From Micrococcus sp. (GTDB lineage: Bacteria > Actinomycetota > Actinomycetes > Actinomycetales > Micrococcaceae), in contig JASBVO010000010.1 of NCBI GenBank assembly GCA_029961105.1, positions 62,001 to 126,000 of the forward strand: a stretch of 64,000 nt of DNA. The letters run 5' to 3'. Numbering within the stretch: position 1 is the stretch's first letter; the number at the start of each line of letters is the position of its first letter. The translations under genes were made by a program, and so were the position numbers. The notes under the pieces are model-generated. The model ran no database searches. It was not told the DNA's origin and was given only the letters and a program-made list of their open reading frames with translations. This document shows positions 25,369-33,640 of this stretch, one piece after another.

Positions 25369-26132
25369 CAGCCCTCTCCCTTCCGCCGCCGGCCCCGTGC
25401 GCCGGGCCCGGCCTGATCCCGCGTGTCCTGCCCGTCGTCCCGATGCTGCTCCGGGAACCTCGGCGGACGGGCCCGCGGACTGCCGGCCCGCTCGTCCTCG
25501 TCCGGGAGGTGGTCGTCGTGCCCGCGGTAGCCCACCGGATGCTCGCCCTCCTCGGGTTCCTGGGCCGCGCGCCGGCCGGCCCGGGAGGACTTCTCCTGAC
25601 GGCTGCCCAGGGGCCGGACGCGGACGGTCCCGTCCTGCTGGTGCCTGACCGGCAGCGATCCGGTGGCCGGGTTGACGGCCGTGGCGTGCTCGTAGTCGGC
25701 GTTCGGATCCTCGTCCTCGTCGAGGAACTCGGAGGTCTCCTCCTGCAGCTCGGCGTCCTCCTCGGCGTCGAAGGACGGCTGCTCGGCCACCTTGACGTCC
25801 TCGGTGTCCACCAGGACCTCGTCACGCCGGCCCAGCTTCCAGGACCGGTAGATCATGCCCAGCATGAAGGAGGTGACGGCGAAGGAGATGACGATCGAGG
25901 TCAGCGTCAGGGCCTGGGGCAGCGGGTCCGAGTACTCGCCCGGGTCCAGCCCCGGCTCCACGATCGGCGACTGCCCCGGCGCGCCGGCCATGATGAGGAT
26001 CAGCAGGTTCGTGGCATTGGTCATCAGGATCATGCCCAGCAGCACCCGGGTCAGGGTCCGCTCCAGCAACAGGTAGACGCCGCCGGCGTACATGACGCCC
26101 ATGACCAGCAGCAGGACGATGTTCACGCTCAT
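25368..26132 (-). CDS. Na+/H+ antiporter subunit C with long hydrophilic tail
   Basis: The first 115 residues are a standard MrpC/NuoK-like unit with three helices (GMILMTNATNLLILIMAG, then LPQALTLTSIVISFAVTSFMLGMIY). The remaining 140 residues are polar, first acidic (DEDEDPNADYEHA) and then Arg-rich, and have no recognisable domain. Most MrpC proteins are 110-180 residues, so the 254-residue length is notable. It lies between mrpA (ATGA overlap) and mrpD (TGATG overlap). Confidence 0.92.
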   Translation of the reverse strand: MSVNIVLLLVMGVMYAGGVYLLLERTLTRVLLGMILMTNATNLLILIMAGAPGQSPIVEPGLDPGEYSDPLPQALTLTSIVISFAVTSFMLGMIYRSWKLGRRDEVLVDTEDVKVAEQPSFDAEEDAELQEETSEFLDEDEDPNADYEHATAVNPATGSLPVRHQQDGTVRVRPLGSRQEKSSRAGRRAAQEPEEGEHPVGYRGHDDHLPDEDERAGSPRARPPRFPEQHRDDGQDTRDQAGPGARGRRRKGEG

Positions 26133-29100
26133 GGGGCCACCGTCCCGGGGCCACGGCCCGCAGCGCCCGAAGGCCCGGAACCGGTGTGCCCGGACGGGGC
26201 GCGTCCGGAGCGGATGCCCGCGGTCTCCTCACCGGCCGCGCGTCCACGGGCGGTGGTACCGGCACGGTCCGCGGCGGAGGTACCGGAGGACGCGGCGTTG
26301 GCGGCGGAGGCCCGCGCGGCGGCAACGGCCGCGGCCGCATCGGCCTGGGCGTCCCGACGGCGCTGCTCGGCCTCGGCCTGGGCGGCGCCCTCGGCCTCGG
26401 AGCGGCGGTCCACCTCGGAACCGAGCGAGCGCAGGACGTCGATGACCAGGCCGACGACGACGAGGTAGACGCCGATGTCGAAGATGGTGGCGGTGACGAA
26501 CTTGATGTCCCCGAACACGGGCAGCGTGAACTCGATGATGGCGGACTGGAACACCTGGCCGCCGAACAGCAGCGGGATGGCCCCCGTCAGCGCGGCCACC
26601 GCGAGACCGGAGCCGAGCAGCACGCCCGCCGGGATGGGCATGGCCTGCTCGAGTTCGTAGCGTCCGCCCGCCAGGTAGCGGATGGTCAGCGCCAGGCCGG
26701 CGATGAGCCCACCGGCAAAGCCGCCGCCCGGGGTGTTGTGCCCGGCCAGCAGGAGGTAGATGGACAGCAGGATGATCACGTGGAAGATCAGCCGGGTGAT
26801 CACCTCGAAGATGATCGAGCGACGTTCCGGGGCCACCGTCCGCCCGGCCACCAGCCACTGGTCCTGGTCCACGATGGCGAACTTGCGGACGGCCGCGAGC
26901 TCCCGCTTCTCGAGCGGCCCCTGGGCCCGGTAGCGGCCGACCGACCCGGAGGCGACCTCCTGGAGATTGCCCGTCCGGCGGTCCCGGTGCTGGATGAAGA
27001 CCAGTGAGGCCACGCCCGTGGCGGCGGCCGCCAGCACGGTGATCTCCCCGAAGGTGTCCCAAGCGCGGATGTCCACCAGCAGGACGTTGACGATGTTCGT
27101 GCCCCCGCCCTGCTCATAGGCGAGCCGGGGCATCTCCAGGGAGATCGGGTCCGCGGTCCGGGAGGCCAGGACCGTGATGGCCACGGCGATCATCACCGCG
27201 CCGAAGGCGATGCCGAGGATGGCCCGGGGAACCCGGAACTCCGCGCGGCGGCGGGTATACCAGCCCGGCGGCAGCACGCGCAGCCCCAGCACCATGGCCA
27301 CCAGGACGATGGACTCCACGAGCAACTGCGTCAGGGCCAGGTCCGGGGCCCCCTGCAGGGCGAAGATCGCGGCGAGTCCGTACCCGGTCACGGAGACCAG
27401 CAGCACGGCCATGAAGCGCTTGCGGGCACGGATGGCGCCGACCGTGCCGACGACGATGGCGGCGCCGATCAGCACCTGGGCGACCGTGTCCGCCCACGTC
27501 CACTGCGCGGCACCGAGGATGGACTGCGCGAGTCCCATGCCGCCGTCGTTCTCCTGGGGGAAGAGCAGCGCCAGCAGCGGCGAGAGCAGCGCCACGGAGA
27601 GGATGATGAACAGGTAGTAGCTCAGCGAGCCGCGCTGGGTGCGGCCGGTGACCCAGATGGCGACGTCGTCCAGCAGGGCCAGCGAGGTGCGGTAGAGACG
27701 CTGGGCATCCACCCAGGACGGCACCTCGGCCTGGAAGCGGGCCACCGGGTCCTTTGCCGCATAGAGGATGAGGCCGACCACGATGATGGCCACGGACAGG
27801 CCGAGCACCGGGGTGAAGCCGTGCCACAGGGCGAGGTAGGCCGGTTCCGAGCCCGGCTCCAGGGGCGCCATCGACGCACCGAACGCGGCCGGCAGGGCCT
27901 CCATGGTGCCGGGGACGAAGGAGGCCACCACGCAGGCCAGGGCCAGCAGTGCGGAGGGGCCGAGCGCGCCGGCCGTGACGGGCCCGTGGAAGTGGGTGTC
28001 CTCCACCGTCACCGTCCCCCGGTCCGTGCGCAGGGTCTTGGTGGCGAAGGCACCCCACAGGAACCGGGCGGAGTAGGCGACGGTCAGCACCGTGCCGAGG
28101 GACACGACGACCAGCGGGGTCCAGGCCCACACCGAGGCCCACAGGCCGCCGGCCGATGCTCCGTGCTCGCCCCAGTGCGTCAGCGACTCCAGGACCGATT
28201 CCTTGGCCACGAAGCCGAACAGGGGCGGGATGCCGGCCATCGAGGCGGCGCACACCAAGGCGGTGCCGAACAGCCACGGATGGTTACGGCCGATGCCCGA
28301 GAGCCGGGCCAGGTCGCGGGTGCCGGCCTCGTGGTCGATGATGCCGACCACCATGAACAGCGGTGCCTTGAACAGTGCGTGGGCCGCGAGCATCGCCAGC
28401 CCGGCCATGGCCGCGTCCCGGTCTCCCGCGCCGTTGGCCACCATGAGGAACCCGAGCTGTGACACCGTGCCGTAGGCCAGGATCAGCTTGATGTCCGTCT
28501 GGCGCAAGGCCCTCCAGCCACCGACCAGCATGGTCCAGAGCCCGACGCCGATCACGAGCGCCTGCCACCACCCGGATCCCGCGAATGCCGGAGCCAGCCG
28601 TGCCACCAGGTAGATCCCCGCCTTGACCATGGCTGCCGCGTGCAGGTAGGCGGAGACCGGGGTCGGCGCGGCCATGGCGGCGGGCAGCCAGAAATGGAAG
28701 GGAACCTGGGCGGACTTGGACAGGGCGCCGACGAGGACGAGCACGATCGCCCACTCCATGAAGGCCCCGGCGTAGGGACCGGAGAGCAGTTCCGGGCCGG
28801 CGGCCACGATCTCGGAGATCCGGTAGGTCCCCGCGGCCTGGCCCAGCATGACCAGGCCGACCAGCATGGACAGGCCGCCGAGGGTGGTCACCACGAGGGC
28901 CTGGATGGCGGAGCGGCGCGCGAAGATGCGGTGTGCCGAGTAGCCGATGAGCAGGAACGACAGGACCGAGGTCAGTTCCCAGAAGGTGTAGAGGACGATC
29001 AGGTCATCCGTGGTGACCAGGCCGAACATGGAGCCGGCGAAGGCCACGAGCTGCGCGCCGAAGGCGGCGTTGCGGGCCTCGTTCCGCTGGAAGTACCGGG

Positions 29101-29428
29101 CACAGTAGGCCAGGACCAGGGCGCCTATGCCCAGGACGATCAGGCCCATGAACGCGGCCAGGGCGTCCATCCGGAAGGTCAGCTCGATGCCGAGGTCCGG
29201 GATCCACTCGTAGGTCTGGACCAGCCCGCCCGGGGTGTGGCCCGGCGGTCCGGCGCCCGAGTTGACGGCGTCCTGAACGTCCAGGACCTCGGGCAGCCGG
29301 GACAACAGCCAGACGAATCCGGCGGCCGGGACGGCGGCCAGGATGTAGAACCCGTTGCGGTCGGTGAACCGGAAGATGAGAGGCGCGACCAGTGCCACTG
29401 CGAAGAGCGCAATGAGCACGGTCAGCAT
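26129..29428 (-). CDS. Na+/H+ antiporter subunit A fused with subunit B
   Basis: The 1099-residue main Mrp subunit has an N-terminal NuoL-like antiporter domain (for example GALSKSAQVPFHFWLPAAMAAP, then SAYLHAAAMVKAGIYL with the membrane lysine). A DUF4040-type segment follows (GAPDLALTQLLVESI), then a complete MrpB domain (LAGHNTPGGGFAGGLIAG near residue 900). No separate mrpB exists in the operon. The C-terminal 100 residues are Ala/Glu/Arg-rich and probably cytoplasmic. GGAGG 7 nt before ATG 29428 marks the operon start. The complex exchanges cytoplasmic Na+ for H+ and supports pH and salt tolerance. Confidence 0.93.
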   Translation of the reverse strand: MLTVLIALFAVALVAPLIFRFTDRNGFYILAAVPAAGFVWLLSRLPEVLDVQDAVNSGAGPPGHTPGGLVQTYEWIPDLGIELTFRMDALAAFMGLIVLGIGALVLAYCARYFQRNEARNAAFGAQLVAFAGSMFGLVTTDDLIVLYTFWELTSVLSFLLIGYSAHRIFARRSAIQALVVTTLGGLSMLVGLVMLGQAAGTYRISEIVAAGPELLSGPYAGAFMEWAIVLVLVGALSKSAQVPFHFWLPAAMAAPTPVSAYLHAAAMVKAGIYLVARLAPAFAGSGWWQALVIGVGLWTMLVGGWRALRQTDIKLILAYGTVSQLGFLMVANGAGDRDAAMAGLAMLAAHALFKAPLFMVVGIIDHEAGTRDLARLSGIGRNHPWLFGTALVCAASMAGIPPLFGFVAKESVLESLTHWGEHGASAGGLWASVWAWTPLVVVSLGTVLTVAYSARFLWGAFATKTLRTDRGTVTVEDTHFHGPVTAGALGPSALLALACVVASFVPGTMEALPAAFGASMAPLEPGSEPAYLALWHGFTPVLGLSVAIIVVGLILYAAKDPVARFQAEVPSWVDAQRLYRTSLALLDDVAIWVTGRTQRGSLSYYLFIILSVALLSPLLALLFPQENDGGMGLAQSILGAAQWTWADTVAQVLIGAAIVVGTVGAIRARKRFMAVLLVSVTGYGLAAIFALQGAPDLALTQLLVESIVLVAMVLGLRVLPPGWYTRRRAEFRVPRAILGIAFGAVMIAVAITVLASRTADPISLEMPRLAYEQGGGTNIVNVLLVDIRAWDTFGEITVLAAAATGVASLVFIQHRDRRTGNLQEVASGSVGRYRAQGPLEKRELAAVRKFAIVDQDQWLVAGRTVAPERRSIIFEVITRLIFHVIILLSIYLLLAGHNTPGGGFAGGLIAGLALTIRYLAGGRYELEQAMPIPAGVLLGSGLAVAALTGAIPLLFGGQVFQSAIIEFTLPVFGDIKFVTATIFDIGVYLVVVGLVIDVLRSLGSEVDRRSEAEGAAQAEAEQRRRDAQADAAAAVAAARASAANAASSGTSAADRAGTTARGRAAGEETAGIRSGRAPSGHTGSGPSGAAGRGPGTVAP

Positions 29429-29574
29429 GTGGCAGCCTCCAGCATCTTGGGTGGGGGGTCCGGACCCATACTACTGGGCACGCCCGGCCGGCTCGACCGG
29501 ATGACCTTCCTGGCACGGCCCCGGACGGCGTTTGCCGGGCCGGTCCGGCACCGGTCCAGGGCCTGTCCGTACCG

Positions 29575-29725
29575 GTCAGCGCGTGCCCGTTCCCGTCAGC
29601 GCGTGCCCGTCCCCGTCAGCGCGTGCCCGTCCCCGTCAGCGCGTGCCCGTCCCCGTCAGCGCGTGCCCGTCCCCGTACGCGTGCGCCCGTCCCGGTCAGC
29701 GCGTGCCCGTTCCCGTCAGCGTGCG
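29575..29725 (+). repeat. 20-bp tandem repeat array before the mrp operon
   Basis: About seven copies of GCGTGCCCGTCCCCGTCAGC in 20-bp register run from near 29575 to 29725. Some copies read GTTCCC, and one copy near 29676-29690 is degenerate. The array fills most of the 287-bp gap between the MFS gene and mrpA and runs into the last codons of the MFS gene. Nothing else recognisable lies in this gap apart from the mrpA ribosome site. Confidence 0.93.
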
Positions 29726-31080
29726 CTCAGCCGTTCATCGACGCGCGGGTCTCGGACCCGGAACAGCAGGGCCATGCCCAGGAGCAGCACCACCAGGATG
29801 GCCGGCACCATGGCACGGGAGTCACCCGACAGGGCGATCGCCACGGAGATCAGGGCCGGGGCCAGGAAGGACACCGCCCGGCCGGTGGTGGCGTACAGCC
29901 CGTAGATCTCCCCGGCCCGTTCCTCGGAGGTGAGCCTGCCCAGGAAGGAGCGCGAGGCCGACTGCACGGGGCCGACGAAGAAGCACAGCAGCAGTCCGAA
30001 GATCCAGAACGCGGTGGTGCCGTCGAGGAAGAAGATGATGGCGGCGGAGATGATCAGCCCGGCCAGGGACCCCATGATGACGCGTTTGGGGCCGATCCGG
30101 TCGTCGATCCAGCCACCGAGGAAGGAACCCACCGCGGCCACGACGTTGGCTGCGATGCCGAAGATCAGGATGTCCGCGGGGTCCACCCCGTAGGCGGTGG
30201 TGCCCAGGATGGCGCCGTAGGCGAACACCGCTCCCACGCCGTCGCGGAACACCGCCGAGGAGACCAGGAACCAGAAGGTGTTGCGGTCATGGCGCCACAG
30301 CCCGGCGATCGTGCGGAGCAGGATCCGGTAGGACTCCGGGATGCTGACCTTCTCCCCCCGCACGCCGGTCCGGTTCTCCGGGACACTGACCAGCAGAGGC
30401 AGGGCGAACACCAGGAACCAGAGGGCGGAGAACAGGGCGACCACGCGGATGTTCATGGCGTCGTCGTCGGTGATGCCGAACCAGTGGGTGTCCCCCGCGA
30501 TGAACCCGACGTAGAGCACCAGCAGCAGGAAGATCCCGCCGACGTAGCCCGCGCCCCAGCCGATCCCGGAGACCTTGCCGATGGTCCGGGGCGTGGCCAC
30601 CTGCAGCAGCATGGCGTTGTAGTTCACACCGGCGAACTCGAAGGCCACGTTGCCGGCGGCGATGAGGATGACCCCGAGCAGCAGGTACGACTCCTCCGGC
30701 CGGACGAAGAAGCACAGCGCCGTCAGGGCGATGACCACTGCGGTGTTGAGTCCCAGCCAGAGCTTGCGCCGTCCGCCGCGATCGGAACGCTGGCCGATCA
30801 CGGGTGCGGTCAGCGCGATGACCAGGCCCCCGATGGCGTTGGCGGTGGTCAGCCACTGGGTGCCCCGGTCGTCCGGGCCGAAGGCTCCCGAGGCCAGGTA
30901 GGTGGCGAACACGAAGGTCACCATCACGGCGTTGAACGATGCCGAGCCCCAGTCCCACAGGGCCCAGGCGGTGACGTGCCTGCGGTTCAGGCGTTGGGCG
31001 AGGGGGCCGGCGTCGGCGGCGACCGTCCCCGGACCCGGCGCTGACGTGGACTCTGCCGCCGGCGAAGAGGAGTGGCTCAT
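29716..31080 (-). CDS. MFS transporter, UMF1/Atg22-like family
   Basis: The product has about 454 residues and 12 predicted membrane helices. It starts with a Ser/Pro-rich cytoplasmic segment followed by RHVTAWALWDWGSASFNAVMVTF, a hallmark of the Atg22-like (UMF1) branch. GQRSDRGGRRKLWLG is the loop 2-3 MFS signature, and GGWIDDRIGPKRVIMG repeats it in the second half. The substrate is unknown. I place the start at ATG 31080 because TACGAT (31088-31093 on the minus strand) lies 7 nt upstream; an ATG three codons earlier overlaps that box. The last codons (RDPRVDERLSAR) adjoin the 20-bp repeat array. Confidence 0.85.
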   Translation of the reverse strand: MSHSSSPAAESTSAPGPGTVAADAGPLAQRLNRRHVTAWALWDWGSASFNAVMVTFVFATYLASGAFGPDDRGTQWLTTANAIGGLVIALTAPVIGQRSDRGGRRKLWLGLNTAVVIALTALCFFVRPEESYLLLGVILIAAGNVAFEFAGVNYNAMLLQVATPRTIGKVSGIGWGAGYVGGIFLLLVLYVGFIAGDTHWFGITDDDAMNIRVVALFSALWFLVFALPLLVSVPENRTGVRGEKVSIPESYRILLRTIAGLWRHDRNTFWFLVSSAVFRDGVGAVFAYGAILGTTAYGVDPADILIFGIAANVVAAVGSFLGGWIDDRIGPKRVIMGSLAGLIISAAIIFFLDGTTAFWIFGLLLCFFVGPVQSASRSFLGRLTSEERAGEIYGLYATTGRAVSFLAPALISVAIALSGDSRAMVPAILVVLLLGMALLFRVRDPRVDERLSAR

Positions 31081-31143
31081 GCGGGGCATCGTACTGGCCG
31101 CGGGAAGATCCCGGGTGAACGCCCGCCGTGGGCTGGACGTCGA

Positions 31144-31193
31144 GTGGCTGGAATTGTCCCTCGGGCGGCGCGCCCAGGGGACACTTCTCACCG
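31144..31193. repeat. Hairpin repeat element, left copy
   Basis: An imperfect hairpin has ATTGTCCC on the left and GGGGACACTT on the right around a GC-rich loop. It shares GGCTGG, TTGTCCCT, GGCGG and GGGACACTTC-CACCG in order with the element at 32347-32398. It lies between the MFS start and the DUF559-type gene. The remaining 130 bp up to that gene show no other feature. Confidence 0.65.
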
Positions 31194-31323
31194 AGCGTTC
31201 TCACCCGCGCCGATCCCCGGCGTGGACAGCCGAGCCGTCTCATTCCTCCAGAGGGGGCCGGACCCGGCGTGTCCCCAACAGTCGCCACCGGTGCTCACCC
31301 GCGGCGGCTGCGGACCACCCAGC

Positions 31324-32325
31324 ATGAAGGTCATGCCACGTCCCCGCCCGTTGCCCGAACCGTTGGCGACCCGCCCGTTCACGCGCGCCGAGGCACTGGC
31401 CCTCGGCCTGACGGACAAGCGACTCAGGAGTTCGGACATCCTCCGCCTCGGTCACGGCCTCTATGCCAGCACCACCGCCCCGCTCGGATGGCCCTCGGCC
31501 TACGAGACACCGGGCCACGGACTGGGCCTTCCCGCCCTCGCCGCCCTCCAGCGGCAGTACCCGGCAGCCACCTTCTCCCACGCCACCGCCGCCCACGTCT
31601 TCAGGCTCCCGCTGCCAGGCCGGATCCTCGCGGACCGAGACGTCCACCTGACTTGGTCCCCCGATGCGAGCCGAGCACAGCGCCGGGGCATCCACAGCCA
31701 CCGGAACCGACTACTGCCGCCAGACCGGGTGCGCTTCCGCCGCCTGGTCCTGACGTCGCCCGCACGCACCCTCATCGACCTGGCGTCGGACGACCGGCTC
31801 TGCGGGGAGGACCTGGTGGTCATCGCGGACGCGATCGTCAACCGTCCGTACCGGCAGGGGGACCGGGTCGACGGACTGGACACGCCGGCAGGTCTGGCCG
31901 CCGCCGTGGCCCGTGCCGGCAGCACACCCGGGGTCCGCAGGGCTCGCCGTGCCGTGGACCGCGCCCGGGTCGGCGCTGATTCACCCCAGGAGACCCGCGT
32001 CCGGATGGCCCTGGTCGACGCCGGGCTCCCGGAACCCGAGCTCCAGGTCCAGGGCGACCCGGCGGACCGGTGGTCCCCGGTGGCCGACCTCGGGTACCGG
32101 GAGCTGAAGATCGCGATCCAGTACGACGGCAAGCATCACCGGTCCAGGGAGCAGCAGGCCGCTGACGCCTACCGTGACGAGTGGTTCCAGCGGCACGGCT
32201 GGCTGGTGGTCAGGCTGACGTGGGCGGATCAGGCACAGGGTTTCGTCCGGCTGGTCCGGCTGGTGCGCGAGCGACTGGGGACCGGCACGGACGTCCAGGC
32301 CGTCGGCCACTCCGGACGCGCGTGA
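31324..32325 (+). CDS. DUF559/AbiEi-like protein (predicted endonuclease-fold)
   Basis: The 333-residue protein has an N-terminal AbiEi-antitoxin-like part (TRAEALALGLTDKRLRSSDILRLGHGLYA, then FSHATAAHVFRLPLP). The C-terminal PD-(D/E)xK-like segment has VADLGYRELKIAIQYDG and HHRSREQQAADAYRDEWFQRHGWLVVRLT, as in DUF559/Vsr-related proteins. Such proteins are abundant in Micrococcales and have no settled function. No clear ribosome site precedes ATG 31324; the ATG at 31333 is an alternative. Both flanks carry copies of the same hairpin repeat (near 31144 and 32347), so the unit may move or be recognised as a whole. No toxin partner gene is adjacent. Confidence 0.75.
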   Translation: MKVMPRPRPLPEPLATRPFTRAEALALGLTDKRLRSSDILRLGHGLYASTTAPLGWPSAYETPGHGLGLPALAALQRQYPAATFSHATAAHVFRLPLPGRILADRDVHLTWSPDASRAQRRGIHSHRNRLLPPDRVRFRRLVLTSPARTLIDLASDDRLCGEDLVVIADAIVNRPYRQGDRVDGLDTPAGLAAAVARAGSTPGVRRARRAVDRARVGADSPQETRVRMALVDAGLPEPELQVQGDPADRWSPVADLGYRELKIAIQYDGKHHRSREQQAADAYRDEWFQRHGWLVVRLTWADQAQGFVRLVRLVRERLGTGTDVQAVGHSGRA

Positions 32326-32346
32326 TACCTACCGGACGTCCGCACT

Positions 32347-32398
32347 GGCTGGTGGGATTTGTCCCTGTGGCGGTGGCCTGAAGGGACACTTCCCACCG
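32347..32398. repeat. Hairpin repeat element, right copy
   Basis: The arms GGTGGGATTTGTCCCT (32351-32366) and AGGGACACTTCCCACC (32382-32397) pair at 14 of 16 positions around a 15-base loop. It is the better-preserved copy of the element near 31144, is in the same orientation, and begins 22 bp after the DUF559-type stop codon. Confidence 0.75.
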
Positions 32399-32503
32399 TT
32401 AAACCCAGACCCGCCGGGCGGGGGCTGGCGGAGCGGGCCGGCGTGGGGGGCGGTATGGCCTCAGCGATCAGCCGACCGCCCTCGCACCGGCGCGCTCCTC
32501 CGC

Positions 32504-33085
32504 TCAGCGCTCGATGACCGTGCGGTGGTAATTCAGGTGCGACCTCGAGGCCGTCGGCCCCCGCTGGCCCTGGTACCGGTTGAGGTACGGGCCGGAACCG
32601 TAGGCGTGCTCGGCGGGTGAGGACAGCCGGAAGAAGCACAGCTGGCCGATCTTCGAGCCCGGCCAGAGCTTGATCGGCAGGGTGGCCATGTTGGACAGCT
32701 CCAGGGTCACGTGGCCGGAGAATCCCGGGTCGATGAACCCGGCGGTCGAGTGGGTGAGCAGCCCCAGCCGGCCCAGGGAGCTCTTGCCCTCCAGCCGCGC
32801 GGCGATGTCCTCGGGCAGGGTGACCTGTTCGTAGGTCGAGCCCAGCACGAACTCCCCCGGGTGCAGGATGAACGGCTCCTCGGGGTCGACCTCCACCAGC
32901 CGCGTCAGGTCCTCCTGGGGCTGGGAGGGATCGATGTGTGCGTACTTGTGGTTGTCGAAGAGCCTGAAGAACCGGTCCAGGCGGACGTCGATGCTCGAGG
33001 GCTGCACCATCTCCGGGGCGGATGGGTCCAGCTGGATGCGCCCGGAGTCGAGTTCGGCCCGGATGTCGCGGTCGGAGAGCAGCAC
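32504..33085 (-). CDS. dCTP deaminase
   Basis: The 193-residue trimeric nucleotide enzyme deaminates dCTP; actinobacterial members are often bifunctional and release dUMP directly. The motifs are [12 protein letters not shown] at the start, [51 protein letters not shown] (substrate site with the catalytic glutamate) and IGQLCFFRL. It starts at GTG 33085 with a TATCGT -10 box 6 nt upstream (33092-33097), hence probably leaderless. It is divergent from the antiporter pair. Confidence 0.93.
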   Translation of the reverse strand: MLLSDRDIRAELDSGRIQLDPSAPEMVQPSSIDVRLDRFFRLFDNHKYAHIDPSQPQEDLTRLVEVDPEEPFILHPGEFVLGSTYEQVTLPEDIAARLEGKSSLGRLGLLTHSTAGFIDPGFSGHVTLELSNMATLPIKLWPGSKIGQLCFFRLSSPAEHAYGSGPYLNRYQGQRGPTASRSHLNYHRTVIER

Positions 33086-33144
33086 GGGGCAACGATAGCG
33101 CACCAGTAGTGCCCCGGACACCGCAAGGGGAATACCCTCTCTCC

Positions 33145-33624
33145 ATGACGGTGCACGAGACCCCGCTGCCGGGGATCGGATCACGCAAGGAGATCGAGCT
33201 GCGGGACGGCCGCCGGATCGGGATCGTCTCCCACCGCGACGGCCAGACGGACCTGATCGTCTCCTCCCTGGAGGACCCCGACGCATGCCTGGCCACGGTG
33301 CCGTTGTCCCCGGAGGAGGCGGCCTCGCTGGGTGCCCTGCTCTCGGCCCCCCGGCTCGTGGCCCAGCTCGAGGACGAGCATGCCGAGGTCCCGGGCATCT
33401 CCACGCGGCAGATGGTGCTCGCCTCGGACTCGCCGTTCGCCGGGGAACCGCTCGGGGCGGCCCGGGTGCGCACCCGCACCGGCGCCTCGATCGTGGCCGT
33501 CATCCGGGCCGGCATCACCCACCCCTCCCCCGCCCCGGACTTCCGCCTGGAGGAGGGGGACGTGCTGATCATCGTGGGCACCGGCGAGGGCCTGCGCAAG
33601 GCCGCCGAGATCCTCTCGCTCTGA
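33145..33624 (+). CDS. TrkA-C domain regulatory subunit of a cation/proton antiporter (KhtT-like)
   Basis: This 159-residue cytoplasmic protein has a C-terminal RCK_C/TrkA-C domain (about residues 75-158: [20 protein letters not shown], then [26 protein letters not shown]). It resembles Bacillus KhtT, which gates the K+/H+ antiporter KhtU encoded next to it. ATG 33145 lies 6 nt after a TACCCT -10 box (33133-33138), so the message is probably leaderless. The antiporter follows after 16 bp. Confidence 0.85.
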   Translation: MTVHETPLPGIGSRKEIELRDGRRIGIVSHRDGQTDLIVSSLEDPDACLATVPLSPEEAASLGALLSAPRLVAQLEDEHAEVPGISTRQMVLASDSPFAGEPLGAARVRTRTGASIVAVIRAGITHPSPAPDFRLEEGDVLIIVGTGEGLRKAAEILSL

Positions 33625-33640
33625 TGCTCGACCCGGCGCC

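Noticed and set aside
31324-32325. Complete abortive-infection toxin-antitoxin pair
   Set aside because: The AbiEi-like N-terminus is present, but no AbiEii-type nucleotidyltransferase toxin gene is adjacent.
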